Shown here: positions 25,274 through 33,796 of the stretch, piece by piece
How positions within the stretch are numbered: the stretch's first letter is position 1
Layout of the letters: each line of letters starts with the position of its first letter
Notes under the pieces: model-generated
What the model was told of the DNA's origin: nothing
The model's database searches: none
Seen by the model: the letters and a program-made list of their open reading frames with translations, nothing else
Translations under genes and position numbers: made by a program
Assembly (NCBI RefSeq): GCF_002120225.1
Contig: NZ_LAPZ01000001.1
Span: 248,001-312,000, forward strand
From: Tenacibaculum holothuriorum
GTDB taxonomy: Bacteria > Bacteroidota > Bacteroidia > Flavobacteriales > Flavobacteriaceae
Length of the DNA stretch: 64,000 bases
Reading direction: 5' to 3'

Positions 25274-27015
25274 TTGAGTATAATGAAGCATTAGAAAGAG
25301 TAATATCATATATAGAAAAACGAGAACGTGTTAAGTCCATTAACAATTATCGCAAGAAAAAATTAAATTTACCTGAATTTCTAGATATATGGGAAATAAC
25401 TACAGAGATTATAGATCAAAGGAACAAAATAAAAAGCATTAGACTTCATATCATATTTTTTCCTGATTTTCCTCTTTCATTTCCCAAAATATTACTTTCA
25501 AAAGACGATTTTGACAGATATAAGTATATTCCTCATTTGCAAGTAGATAGAATGCTGTGTATTTTTCAGAACAATTCGGAACCAAATATTAATTTACCCG
25601 AAAAAGTTGTTGAAGAAGCTATAAGAAGGACTAAAAATATAATTGAAGAAGGTCTTAAAGGAAAAAGCAATGATAAAGACTATGAAGATGAATTCGAAGC
25701 TTATTGGGATTCTAATTATTCTAATAAAGAGTCAGTTAATAAATCATTTTTACTTTTACATGATAAACCTCTTAAGCAAAATTTCGATTTAGTTTCCTTG
25801 GAAACACCAGTTAATAAATTTAAATATATTATACATCAAAACGAAGATATTGCTTTGAAATTTAAAGCATATTTGAACGACCAAAACATAAATTATACAG
25901 AAAGCACTGGGTTTTTAATACAAAATTTTGATCTTTTTACAGAACCTCCGTTTAATAAAACAAATAAAGAGCTTTTCAATGCTATTAAAAAATTAGGTGA
26001 TAAAACTTATAAAGAATATGTTTCCTTTATTAATCAAAAGGGTGATTCGAAATTATTCCTCTTTACGAAAAACATTAATGGCAATTTAAGATATTTTGGT
26101 TGGTACCATTCACCTGCTAAATCAAGTATAAAGGGGTTTCGTGGAAAATCTTTAAATAACTTTAAGACACTTTCTACGATTCAATCTTCCGATCGGATAA
26201 ATAGAATTTCCCCGCAAGTATATAATAACAAGAGACTTACTAAAAGGAGTGCTGGAGAAGTAAAAGAAAATAGACCTAATAAATTTGCATTGGCAGGTTT
26301 AGGTTCAGTTGGCTCAAACCTTATTCACTACTTGAATTCAATAAAAGATGCTGAATTCAAATTAATTGATTATGATTCATTAGAGTTAGAAAACATTGGG
26401 CGTCATTATTTGGGTTTTAAATATTTAAATTATAAAAAAACAAAGGCTTTAAAAGATTTTTTGACCCATTTTTCCCCAATTCAAAAAGTAGAGACCAGAG
26501 AGAAATCTATTGTTCAAGTTGTTAAGGATGAACCAAAATTCATTAATGAAAGTGATTTTTTATTTATTGCCATAGGGGAATCAAACATAGAATATTGGAT
26601 TTCTGACGCAATTGATAAAGGTATTATAATTAAACCTACGTTTTTTATTTGGGTAGAGCCTTATTTGTTAGGCGGTCACTGTATTTATATTAATCCTAAG
26701 CAGAATAATTTCATCTCATATTTCACTAAAAAAGGTTTTTTTAAGTTTAATGTTATTGGAGATTATAATAATGAAGTTTTATCTTTAAAAGAAGCAGGTT
26801 GCCAAAGTAATTATACTCCATATTCCTCTAATAACATTCAATTATTTTTGGGTAATATATATTCTAAGATTTTAGAGATTATTAATTCAGATGATATGGA
26901 ATCAAAATGTTTTACTTGGGTAGGAGATAAATCCATTGCTAATAGTTTAAATATTAAATTGTCAGAATATTCGTTAAATATTGACTCAAACACTTTAATA
27001 AATAATGTTTTATGA
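25270..27015 (+). CDS. cap2: Cap2: fused E2-E1 ubiquitin-like conjugation enzyme of type II CBASS
   Basis: A 581-residue fusion. Residues 1-150 are an E2-like domain with FPLSFPKI and the probable catalytic C97 in RMLCIFQ. Residues 335-581 are a ThiF/E1-like adenylation domain with GLGSVGSN at 343-350 and a likely catalytic C511 in EAGCQSNY. Cap2 attaches the C terminus of the CD-NTase to target proteins and primes it for signalling. The ATG overlaps the CD-NTase stop and the stop overlaps the Cap3 start, indicating translational coupling. Confidence 0.88.
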   Translation: MIEYNEALERVISYIEKRERVKSINNYRKKKLNLPEFLDIWEITTEIIDQRNKIKSIRLHIIFFPDFPLSFPKILLSKDDFDRYKYIPHLQVDRMLCIFQNNSEPNINLPEKVVEEAIRRTKNIIEEGLKGKSNDKDYEDEFEAYWDSNYSNKESVNKSFLLLHDKPLKQNFDLVSLETPVNKFKYIIHQNEDIALKFKAYLNDQNINYTESTGFLIQNFDLFTEPPFNKTNKELFNAIKKLGDKTYKEYVSFINQKGDSKLFLFTKNINGNLRYFGWYHSPAKSSIKGFRGKSLNNFKTLSTIQSSDRINRISPQVYNNKRLTKRSAGEVKENRPNKFALAGLGSVGSNLIHYLNSIKDAEFKLIDYDSLELENIGRHYLGFKYLNYKKTKALKDFLTHFSPIQKVETREKSIVQVVKDEPKFINESDFLFIAIGESNIEYWISDAIDKGIIIKPTFFIWVEPYLLGGHCIYINPKQNNFISYFTKKGFFKFNVIGDYNNEVLSLKEAGCQSNYTPYSSNNIQLFLGNIYSKILEIINSDDMESKCFTWVGDKSIANSLNIKLSEYSLNIDSNTLINNVL

Positions 27016-27476
27016 GAATAATAACGTTAGGGAGTTATAAAATTCATTTCACGGATGATGTTCTTTTGTTGATGGCTCAATTTAAGCAGATTAATAGTAA
27101 GCAGCATGAGGCAGGAGGTATACTTTTAGGGCAAGTAAAAGAAAATAATATTTATATAACTAGAATATCATTTCCATCTGAAAGTGATAAGTCTTCGAGG
27201 TACTCTTTTTATAGAAATAAGAAAAATGCTCAGGCTATTATAGATTATGAGTTTCATAATAGTAACAAAAGAACAATCTACCTTGGAGAATGGCACACAC
27301 ACCCGGAAGATCTACCAAATCCTTCAGATACAGATAGAAAAATGATTAACGATCAGTTTTCTAAAAACAAATTGAATGAACCTTTTTTGCTTCAGTATAT
27401 TCAAGGATTAAAAGGCTTTTATTTAGCCTTAATAGAAAAAGATAGTAACAAAGAGGTTAGAATTTGTGATAATTAG
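27012..27476 (+). CDS. cap3: Cap3: JAMM-type deconjugating peptidase
   Basis: A 154-residue JAB/MPN protease with a complete zinc site: E33 in HEAGGILLG, H95 and H97 in GEWHTHPED, and D108 in PNPSDTD. In type II CBASS it removes CD-NTase from its conjugates and so limits activation. It is the last gene of the operon, overlapping cap2 by 4 bp. No terminator hairpin is obvious directly after it. Confidence 0.88.
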   Translation: MRIITLGSYKIHFTDDVLLLMAQFKQINSKQHEAGGILLGQVKENNIYITRISFPSESDKSSRYSFYRNKKNAQAIIDYEFHNSNKRTIYLGEWHTHPEDLPNPSDTDRKMINDQFSKNKLNEPFLLQYIQGLKGFYLALIEKDSNKEVRICDN

Positions 27477-27860
27477 AGGTAAATACCTTATAGTTAAGTA
27501 GTTGTAAACTTAAGTCTTATTATGATTATTATCTAAGTATTGGACATTTATAAATTTAATAGTTTTCATTTCAAAATTATTTTTTTTCACGAAACTATTT
27601 TTTTTGAAAATTGTTAAATTCTCACACATTTTTCACAAAAAAATCACACAAAATATATTTAAAAAACTAACAATCAGTATTTAAATTTTTAGGATACCAT
27701 TTTTTTCATTTTTTAAATGATTATTCTGTCATGTTTTAAATTAAAACTAACACATGTACTGAATATTGTAAAGAATAAATAAAGCTTCTGGGATATTTTA
27801 CGTAATATAGAATTATAGCTTACGAATGGCTAAACCACATATAAACTAAATAATAGATAT

Positions 27861-27888
27861 TTGTACTATAATTAATAAAGAGTAAAAT
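27861..27888 (+). other. attL: hybrid dif-like site
   Basis: XerC-like arm TTGTACTATAA (27861-27871), centre TTAATA (27872-27877), then AAGAGTAAAAT (27878-27888) in the XerD-arm position, matching the dif arm only in GT and the final AAAT. The first 17 bases equal those of the right-end site. The divergent arm is what an incoming phage attP would contribute. Confidence 0.7.
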
Positions 27889-27942
27889 AGTGAACCCCTA
27901 TTTTACTGTACCTCCGAGGATAATTAAACAAAAAGAATCGTA

Positions 27943-27972
27943 TTTGCACGTTTTTAGAAATCTTTAAATTTG
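27943..27972 (+). promoter_or_regulatory. Promoter of the early prophage operon
   Basis: TTTG (27943-27946), 18 bp, TAAATTTG (27965-27972), matching the Bacteroidota vegetative promoter. The start of transcription would be near 27977, about 40 bp before the first prophage ATG. Confidence 0.65.
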
Positions 27973-28019
27973 ACGCCTTTTGCTTAAAAAAAAGTGTTGA
28001 AAAATTTAAAGATTATTAT

Positions 28020-28595
28020 ATGAAAAAGTTACTGTTACCAGTCTACAAAAAAGACAATCATCCTAGGGCATCGCATCCGTATTACATTCTATTTAACATT
28101 GGTCAAACATTAGAATTTACAAGTAAGCGAAAAGCAGAAGATTATGCACGTTTAATTAGTTCTTATATAGTTGATACAATAAGAATGTTAAACACAATAC
28201 AAAAAGAATTGTATGGTATTTACTTAGATAATTATTTTAGGTTGTCTGGTTGGTGGAGTGTTCGGATACGTCCTAAATTAGATTGCTATTTAGAAGATAT
28301 TGAGTATTTCGATAAGGAATACGGTAGAGGTAATGCGTGTATAAAATTTATCAGTTTTTACAGAATTTTAAATTCAGTAGAAGATGCTTGTAAGATTTTA
28401 AGACGCGCAATTAAATCAATAAAAGATTATAATACTCTGGGTAAATTAAATTCTTTTCTACAACTCCTTAAAAATGTTTATAAACACGTAGACAAATTGA
28501 AAAAGGGTAGAGGTGATGTACAATACAAAGAGAATACTATGAAAGTGGTACACATTAAAACTAAATCTAAAAAAGCTTCTGATTCAATGACGTAG
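28020..28595 (+). CDS. Prophage protein of unknown function
   Basis: A 191-residue basic protein, mostly helical in appearance, with no motif I recognise. It has a Lys-rich C terminus (KTKSKKASDSMT) and alternating aromatic/charged segments (YYILFNIGQTLEF, LSGWWSVRIRPKLDCY). It is the first gene of the prophage early operon, ahead of a run of tiny genes that leads to the Rep gene. That position suits a regulatory or host-takeover role, which is inference only. Confidence 0.6.
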   Translation: MKKLLLPVYKKDNHPRASHPYYILFNIGQTLEFTSKRKAEDYARLISSYIVDTIRMLNTIQKELYGIYLDNYFRLSGWWSVRIRPKLDCYLEDIEYFDKEYGRGNACIKFISFYRILNSVEDACKILRRAIKSIKDYNTLGKLNSFLQLLKNVYKHVDKLKKGRGDVQYKENTMKVVHIKTKSKKASDSMT

Positions 28596-28610
28596 AAATT
28601 TTTAATTTTT

Positions 28611-28829
28611 ATGTCACACTTATTAGAAAACAATCAAAAAGAATCACAAAGATTAGACACCTTAAAAGAGGGTCAAAAATTCTTTAAAATAGACCGATTA
28701 GGTCTACCAACTACTACAATATACAAGTTCCTTGGAAAACTTGGTGGAATGGCAAAAGCTACGAAAGTAGATTGCAATTCTCCGTACTTATTACAAGGTT
28801 ATCAATTAGTATTTCCATTATCTAAATAA
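28611..28829 (+). CDS. Small prophage protein, unknown
   Basis: A 72-residue soluble protein (SHLLENNQKESQRLDTLK at the start, then FFKIDRLGLPTTTIYKF). No family recognised. It follows the first prophage gene by 15 bp and precedes a tiny membrane protein by 7 bp. Confidence 0.5.
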   Translation: MSHLLENNQKESQRLDTLKEGQKFFKIDRLGLPTTTIYKFLGKLGGMAKATKVDCNSPYLLQGYQLVFPLSK

Positions 28830-28836
28830 CAACACT

Positions 28837-28962
28837 ATGAAGCGAAAAATATTCAAAGTGTTGTTATTTTTTTTAACACTTCTCGGAACTATCATCTACT
28901 TCTTCTTTATCACTTTGATGGTAGATATACACTATTTCATTACTCACTTTTTAAACCATTAA
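28837..28962 (+). CDS. Tiny prophage membrane protein (41 aa)
   Basis: ATG at 28837, TAA at 28960-28962, 41 residues: a basic start (MKRKIFK), one long hydrophobic helix (VLLFFLTLLGTIIYFFFITL) and a short His-containing tail. The tight packing between its neighbours (7 and 4 bp) supports a real gene. A single-span membrane protein would fit a membrane-containing or extruded phage. Confidence 0.55.
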   Translation: MKRKIFKVLLFFLTLLGTIIYFFFITLMVDIHYFITHFLNH

Positions 28963-28966
28963 TGCT

Positions 28967-29155
28967 ATGGAATTGTATAAAAGAAAACTTAGAAAAGATA
29001 TAACACGTGATTTAAGAACTATAAGACGTTTATTTCCTATTAGACATTCTTTTGATTTTTATTATCAGAGAGATAGAATCTACACTCATATAAATCTATG
29101 TATTAGGGATATACGTAGAAAACGTCGTCTTTTAAAACTTCTTAGAAATGCCTAG
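28967..29155 (+). CDS. Small Arg-rich prophage protein
   Basis: A 62-residue protein very rich in Arg and Lys (KRKLRKDITRDLRTIRRLF, then IRDIRRKRRLLKLLRN). The charge suggests binding to nucleic acid. It overlaps the next gene by 8 bp, as expected for translational coupling. No family recognised. Confidence 0.55.
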   Translation: MELYKRKLRKDITRDLRTIRRLFPIRHSFDFYYQRDRIYTHINLCIRDIRRKRRLLKLLRNA

Positions 29156-29399
29156 AAAGAACACAATAGACCACGAAACTAGGCGCGAACATTTAGAAGA
29201 ATTAATAGCCGAAAGTTTAAAGCGTAATAAAGGTAATTATAGTTACAATAAAGTTGATGCAATTCGTGAAGCTGCTGCAAAAGTAGGTTTATGTTATAAG
29301 CAGGCGAAAAAAGCTTTGTTGCCTTATGAACCAGAGAAAAACCAATCTGTTAAAATACAGTCGCCTTTAAGTCAATTAACCCTTTTTAATAACCTCTAA
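29148..29399 (+). CDS. Small prophage protein, possibly DNA-binding
   Basis: An 83-residue protein with a helical, charged body (HETRREHLEELIAESLKRN, then DAIREAAAKVGLCYKQAKKALL). The segment AAAKVGLCYKQAKKAL looks like a helix-turn-helix, but I cannot assign a family. It is the last small gene before the structured non-coding stretch and the Rep gene. Confidence 0.5.
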   Translation: MPRKNTIDHETRREHLEELIAESLKRNKGNYSYNKVDAIREAAAKVGLCYKQAKKALLPYEPEKNQSVKIQSPLSQLTLFNNL

Positions 29400-29503
29400 T
29401 AAGCCGTAAAGATGAGCAGAAAGACGCCGTCAGCGGCTTTCATTCTTGGCTTGTCTAAACATAACGGTAAAATCGAAAAACGTTCCGCAGGACGTTTTTA
29501 TAA
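29400..29503 (+). other. Structured GC-richer gap before rep
   Basis: A short non-coding segment that stands out from the AT-rich surroundings. It contains GCCG-tcag-CGGC (about 29428-29439) and a hairpin of AAAAACGT and ACGTTTTT around TCCGCAGG (about 29477-29500). The T-rich right end of the second hairpin could make it a terminator. The position directly before rep also suits a replication origin or packaging signal. Confidence 0.45.
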
Positions 29504-30733
29504 GTGCCTATGAATGCCCCTTGTGTTATGTCCGTACGACACGACAAAATAGTACAGTATTTTGACGTGTCTGTTTTGGACTTCAAACGAAACCCTAATA
29601 AAGACGCTTTAAAGCAGAATAGTAACTCTGTGTATAAAGATGCTTTAAAGAAAATGACAAATATTGAAGAAATACCTGTAAAATTTGATGATGTAAGCGA
29701 GTACGTAAAAAGCTGTAAGCATTTTTACGATTTGCACAAAGATAAATCTGCAAAGCAAAACATACAGCTTAAAGAGTTCGGTACAATGTCAAAAGCTCAG
29801 ATTAAAAATGCACGAAAGTGCATTGAAAATATGGTAGCTACTGTATTAATGAATTACGATAAGAATATAAGTTACAAAGAGCAAAGCTATTTGTCATTTC
29901 TTACATTGACACTTCCTGTAAAACAACGACACACTGATAAAGTTTTCCGAAAACTGCTAATACGTCTAATAGAAAACTTAACGAAAACATATGAAGTGAA
30001 ACATTACGTTTGGCGAGCTGAACCACAAGAAAATGGTAATATTCATTTTCACGTGCTTTTAGATAGGTTTGTTGATAAAGACAAAGTGAATACTTTGTGG
30101 TGTAAACAGTTGAATAAGCTCGGTTATGTTGATTTCTATAAGCAACGTAAAAACACCGATAAAGAGCCACCCGCAGCCAATATATTAAGTTTAAAAAAGG
30201 TAAAAAATACAGTCAATTACTTGTTAAAGTATATGACGAAGCCCGAAAAAGATAAACGCCCAATTATGGGGCAGATTTGGGGTGCTGCTAACATTACTAA
30301 GAAATTAGAGTATCCTAAATTCTACGAAACCGAAGAATCATTTAACGATATAAATCAGATAATCAGAAAGAAACACGTAAAATGTGTACTTTCTGATGAT
30401 TATTTTAGCGTCTACTCGGGTAATATTTTTGAGATTGTAAAAAAGCTGTACAAAAAAACGTGGTCATGTATTAAAAGACACTACAAGTTCATTCACAGCT
30501 TGACAGTAGATAAAATTGAGTACTTCAAAGAAAACCCTATTGTTAGACACGAAAAGGCTAAGGAATACGAGAATGCTACACAATTCACAAAACGTATTTC
30601 TGAGGAACAACAGAAAGTAAGAAAACTCAATTTTATTGAAGCTAATAAACAAGCTCTAAAAAAATTCAAAGAGAATTATCTAAAAAAATACGGTGGTTTT
30701 GATCAAAATCAGCTACAATTTACCACCCTGTAA
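29504..30733 (+). CDS. HUH-type replication initiation protein
   Basis: A 409-residue Rep. The middle carries the HUH metal motif in GNIHFHVLLDRF, preceded by the strand SFLTLTLP and a conserved WRAEPQENG. It is followed by NTVNYLLKYMTK, where one or both tyrosines should be the nicking residue. This resembles rolling-circle initiators of small ssDNA phages (for example the Microviridae VP4 layout). It would nick the double-stranded phage origin. Start options are GTG 29504, ATG 29510 or ATG 29528; no sequence feature decides. A terminator follows at 30748. Confidence 0.75.
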   Translation: MPMNAPCVMSVRHDKIVQYFDVSVLDFKRNPNKDALKQNSNSVYKDALKKMTNIEEIPVKFDDVSEYVKSCKHFYDLHKDKSAKQNIQLKEFGTMSKAQIKNARKCIENMVATVLMNYDKNISYKEQSYLSFLTLTLPVKQRHTDKVFRKLLIRLIENLTKTYEVKHYVWRAEPQENGNIHFHVLLDRFVDKDKVNTLWCKQLNKLGYVDFYKQRKNTDKEPPAANILSLKKVKNTVNYLLKYMTKPEKDKRPIMGQIWGAANITKKLEYPKFYETEESFNDINQIIRKKHVKCVLSDDYFSVYSGNIFEIVKKLYKKTWSCIKRHYKFIHSLTVDKIEYFKENPIVRHEKAKEYENATQFTKRISEEQQKVRKLNFIEANKQALKKFKENYLKKYGGFDQNQLQFTTL

Positions 30734-30747
30734 AACAAATTTAACAC

Positions 30748-30769
30748 ACAGGACATAGTGTCCTGTTTT
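30748..30769 (+). terminator. Terminator after rep
   Basis: An 8-bp stem (ACAGGACA with TGTCCTGT) with a 3-nt loop and following T residues, 15 bp after the rep stop. It separates the early/replication genes from the structural genes. Confidence 0.75.
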
Positions 30770-30785
30770 CGATTTAAGATAGGGG

Positions 30786-30793
30786 AACATTTG
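30786..30793 (+). promoter_or_regulatory. Probable -7 box of the structural operon
   Basis: AACATTTG is one base from TAnnTTTG, 39 bp before the next ATG and just after the rep terminator. A TTTG at the expected upstream distance is not clear, so this is a weak assignment supported mainly by position. Confidence 0.4.
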
Positions 30794-30831
30794 TACTCGA
30801 ATTAAAACAATAATTAAAATTCAGTACGAAA

Positions 30832-31611
30832 ATGGAGAAAATCTCTTTAAACGGTGAAAGTCAATTAACTCACCAAATTGAAAAGCACCACCAAGCAGGT
30901 GCAATCGTTGTGTTAAATGCCTCTGTAGATGCAAAGGTAAAAGTAGAGTTAAATCCTGCTGAGGATTCTACGAGAAAAACAATTCCTAAGATTGGATTGG
31001 TTTTAGCTGTCGAAGCGCAAAACAAAATTGATGCTTTGTTATCTATGGCGGGTACTTCTATGCCTAAAAAACAATTCTTTTTAGGTACTGCAAATGATAC
31101 TTCAGACCCAGCAGTTGCAAAAACTGTAATTAAACAAGCTACTTTAGACATTGCTTGGGGTGGCGAATTAGCATTAGCAGAAAAAGACACTGTAGACGTT
31201 ACACTTTCTGACTTAGAAAAAATTGCTGATTCAAGTGTTTTAACCTTAGAGTCTCGCAAAACTTCTGTAGCTCCTTACGTTATTCAAGAACACGTTTTTG
31301 AAGGTAAACACTCAACGTTAAAAGTAAGTTTGGCTAATAAGGATGTTTTATTCTTCGACAAGGCTAAACTGCCTAACAAAATTACTTTAATTGAAAACGG
31401 ACAACGTGTAGATTATTCAGCAGAACGTTTGTTATTAGAACAAATTGATACGTTTGGTTGCATTGGTTATGACGAAAACGGAAAACCAATTGAGGGTACT
31501 TATAAAGCGGTTGTATTACCTGTTTCAAAAGCTACTGAGGTAACTTTTGAGGATGAAACAGATAACCGTGGGGACTACAGATACTATTCTATCGAACTTC
31601 CTAGAGCTTAG
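30832..31611 (+). CDS. Probable major capsid protein
   Basis: A 259-residue protein without signal peptide or membrane segment, mostly short beta strands (GAIVVLNASVDAKVKVELN, KIGLVLAVEAQ, STLKVSLANKDVLFF, TYKAVVLPVSKATEVTF). It is better suited to a jelly-roll capsid fold than to an enzyme. It is the first gene behind the late promoter and the largest non-enzymatic, non-Rep protein in the element. Codons are distinctly less AT-extreme than neighbours, as expected for a highly expressed gene. The capsid assignment is inference from position, size and beta content. Confidence 0.5.
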   Translation: MEKISLNGESQLTHQIEKHHQAGAIVVLNASVDAKVKVELNPAEDSTRKTIPKIGLVLAVEAQNKIDALLSMAGTSMPKKQFFLGTANDTSDPAVAKTVIKQATLDIAWGGELALAEKDTVDVTLSDLEKIADSSVLTLESRKTSVAPYVIQEHVFEGKHSTLKVSLANKDVLFFDKAKLPNKITLIENGQRVDYSAERLLLEQIDTFGCIGYDENGKPIEGTYKAVVLPVSKATEVTFEDETDNRGDYRYYSIELPRA

Positions 31612-31614
31612 TTT

Positions 31615-32361
31615 ATGTTGGATTTTAGCTTAAATATGGGTAACCCTAACCAATTAGGAGGGGGTCCTGCTCCGATAGATATCGGAGGGTTAAACATACC
31701 TAACTTAGGTACTGATTTAGGAGATTCACTTTTAAACATTGCAAATACGGTAATACCGGGTGCAGGTTTAATCGGTGGTATTGTTAAACTATTTGAGGGG
31801 TCTTCATTCCCTCCAAAAGAAGCTCAGCCTTGGGCAAACGATATGTTTAACAATTTATTAGTGCATAACGGTTTAAATACTGGAAACGCTAAAGATTTAG
31901 CAGATTACCAAAGAAAAGTTAATGCTTTCTTGGTAGATGTTGACGGATGGATTTTAGAGCGTACGACCTATACTGATAGAGTTCCCGAAACTCTAAAAGG
32001 TTTGAATATGGCGAGCCAATTCTTAAAGCAATTAAGAAACAACTTTGTACAAGGCTTATACGCTAAATTCAATGTTAAAACATCTAAGAAAACATTCTTA
32101 CAAGAATTGCCATTTACAAGTACAGGAAAACAATTCCGTATTAATGCGATTCAAGTTTCTTTAACTGCTAAAGGTAATAGTGCAAACCATACTTACGTGC
32201 CTACGAACACTATTGTACCTACTGACACTAGTTCAGATGATAAGCCGAATAATAACGACGAAGATAAGTTTAACCCTTTACACTTACTGTGGTTAATTCC
32301 TGCGGGAATTGTGGTATGGGGTGTAAACGCATTGTATAAAAAGTTTAAAAAGAAAAAATAA
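31615..32361 (+). CDS. Prophage structural protein with C-terminal membrane anchor
   Basis: A 248-residue protein. It has a Gly/Pro/Asn-rich start (NMGNPNQLGGGPAPIDIGG), an amphipathic/hydrophobic helix (LLNIANTVIPGAGLIGGIV), a central helical domain and an Asp/Asn/Pro linker. The end is a membrane helix (LLWLIPAGIVVWGVNALY) with a poly-Lys tail. Such a protein could link a capsid shell to an internal or host membrane. It starts 3 bp after the capsid candidate. Confidence 0.5.
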   Translation: MLDFSLNMGNPNQLGGGPAPIDIGGLNIPNLGTDLGDSLLNIANTVIPGAGLIGGIVKLFEGSSFPPKEAQPWANDMFNNLLVHNGLNTGNAKDLADYQRKVNAFLVDVDGWILERTTYTDRVPETLKGLNMASQFLKQLRNNFVQGLYAKFNVKTSKKTFLQELPFTSTGKQFRINAIQVSLTAKGNSANHTYVPTNTIVPTDTSSDDKPNNNDEDKFNPLHLLWLIPAGIVVWGVNALYKKFKKKK

Positions 32362-32363
32362 CC

Positions 32364-32525
32364 GTGAATAAAATCAAAGAAAATTTAAAGGCTTTTTGGA
32401 CGAAAACAAAAGCCTTTATGCAAAAGAAGTATTACGGCGTACCTGTATGGGGTTATGCTGCTGGATTTGTTTTAGTAGTGCCTGCTGTAATTTATTTATT
32501 AATCCCTAAAAAGAAGTATCACTAA
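32364..32525 (+). CDS. Tiny prophage membrane protein (53 aa, GTG start)
   Basis: GTG at 32364, TAA at 32523-32525, 53 residues. A Lys-rich start (NKIKENLKAFWTKTKAF) is followed by one membrane helix (VPVWGYAAGFVLVVPAVIYLLI) and a KKKYH tail. It starts 2 bp after the preceding stop, and its stop shares one base with the ATG of the next gene, which supports it strongly. It is likely a virion membrane or assembly protein. Confidence 0.6.
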   Translation: MNKIKENLKAFWTKTKAFMQKKYYGVPVWGYAAGFVLVVPAVIYLLIPKKKYH

Positions 32526-32959
32526 TGGCATATTATCCTAAACAACAACAGTATTACCCATATCAAGGGAATAACCCTCAACAATTTAATCAAGCTCCTG
32601 CACCATTTTGGAAAGGTGGTAGAAAGCCAAAGAAAAGTGGTTTTAGAGTGATTCAAGCTTATGGAGCTGAAAAAGGTTTATTTCTTGCTGGGTGGAAAAT
32701 TTATAAAGGGAAAAGATGGAATGTTAAAGTATTTCGTGACAAGTATCAAAAAGAAATAGCTCCGACTGTTTCTGAATCAGGTAAAAAATGGTGTAGTGTT
32801 AGAGTCATCTTAAGTTCTTCTCTTGAAAACACTATAAGTATTGGCGCTTATATGAATATTGGTAACCACAAAGTCTATTTAGATGAATGGAATTGGATTA
32901 TGAATCCAAATGCAAATAACGGTGGGTACATTGGTAAACGTTTCTCTAAAAAGAAATAG
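32525..32959 (+). CDS. Basic prophage protein, possible structural/DNA-binding
   Basis: A 144-residue protein with a Tyr/Gln/Pro-rich disordered start (YYPKQQQYYPYQGNNPQQF), a basic patch (WKGGRKPKKSGFR) and a beta-rich domain (WNVKVFRDKYQ, WCSVRVILSSS), ending KKK. High charge and the position among structural genes suit a genome-binding or minor capsid protein. No family recognised. Confidence 0.5.
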   Translation: MAYYPKQQQYYPYQGNNPQQFNQAPAPFWKGGRKPKKSGFRVIQAYGAEKGLFLAGWKIYKGKRWNVKVFRDKYQKEIAPTVSESGKKWCSVRVILSSSLENTISIGAYMNIGNHKVYLDEWNWIMNPNANNGGYIGKRFSKKK

Positions 32960-32961
32960 CT

Positions 32962-33156
32962 ATGCTAAAAATGTTCAAAACCATAGGTAACGGCTTTAAC
33001 AAGGTAGTTAAAGCCGCTACTACTTTCGAGAAGATAACCAAAACAGCTAGTATGATTTTAAAGTATTTAAAACTTGCTTATAAAGACTACTGTGGTATTT
33101 GGAGTATTGAAATAGAACAAATTGAAGTTGAATCAGAGGAAATTAAAGCATCATGA
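32962..33156 (+). CDS. Small prophage protein with amphipathic helices
   Basis: A 64-residue protein. The first 40 residues are a Lys-rich amphipathic helix region (MFKTIGNGFNKVVKAATTF, then ITKTASMILKYLKLAY) and the tail is acidic (IEQIEVESEEIKAS). It begins 2 bp after its neighbour and overlaps the peptidase gene by 4 bp. It could be a membrane-active or scaffold peptide; unknown. Confidence 0.5.
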   Translation: MLKMFKTIGNGFNKVVKAATTFEKITKTASMILKYLKLAYKDYCGIWSIEIEQIEVESEEIKAS

Positions 33157-33794
33157 CAGGAGAAAATCATTTAAGCCCCTATAGAGAGAGCTATGGCGCA
33201 AATATTCGAAAGAAATATTTTCAACCAAAAGCTCCTTTAACGGGTGATATAGACAGAAGTATAAAACTAGCTAAGAACTTGTATTTATATGAATTGGTTG
33301 AAAAGTCATTTATTCGACCAGAGGAAAAGAATTTGTTTACGTACGTACCAATGCACGTAAAGATTCCCGAAATGTTTCAACTGTTAAGGGATGCGTTAGG
33401 TAAACCGATTACTGTAACATCTTTTTTTAGAAGTGAACGACACGAATTTCATGAAGGACGTTCGGGTACAAGTCAACATACACACGGTAAAGCAATTGAT
33501 TTAACAGGTGTAGGTTTAGTTGATTTAATTCAAGAAGCAGTAGACACAAAAAACGATTTGTATCATAAGCTTCGTAATATGGGTGTCCGTGGAATTGGAA
33601 TTTACAAGACTAAAAACTTTGTTCACTTAGATTTCAGAGAAAACATTTGGAACGATTTTACACTATGGACTGGCGACGACGATAAAGAAAAAAAAAACGA
33701 AAGTCTAAGCCTTAAAGTCATTGGATTTGTAGTAGCTACTGTGTTTATCGTAGTAGGTGGAATTAGAGCTTTATTTAAACGTAAAAAAAGGTAG
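33153..33794 (+). CDS. Membrane-anchored M15-type peptidoglycan peptidase (lysin)
   Basis: A 213-residue protein with a peptidase M15-like domain at residues 20-175. Zinc ligands are readable in SQHTHGKAIDLTG (His and Asp six residues apart) and in the closing NFVHLDFRENIW. A membrane helix follows near the C terminus (VIGFVVATVFIVVGGIRALF) with KRKKR. It should cut peptide stems in host peptidoglycan during entry or exit. The C-terminal anchor suggests it is part of the virion or tethered in the envelope. Confidence 0.75.
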   Translation: MTGENHLSPYRESYGANIRKKYFQPKAPLTGDIDRSIKLAKNLYLYELVEKSFIRPEEKNLFTYVPMHVKIPEMFQLLRDALGKPITVTSFFRSERHEFHEGRSGTSQHTHGKAIDLTGVGLVDLIQEAVDTKNDLYHKLRNMGVRGIGIYKTKNFVHLDFRENIWNDFTLWTGDDDKEKKNESLSLKVIGFVVATVFIVVGGIRALFKRKKR

Positions 33795-33796
33795 GT

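Larger units (their letters stand above)
27477..28019. other. Non-coding junction between CBASS and the prophage
   Basis: The first half is extremely AT-rich with repeated TTTTCAC/CACAAA strings (27580-27660) and no ORF. The prophage left attachment site lies at 27861-27888 and its first promoter at 27943-27972. An inverted repeat, AATCTTTAAATTT at 27959-27971 and AAATTTAAAGATT at 28002-28014, flanks the presumed transcription start before the first prophage gene. Confidence 0.5.
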
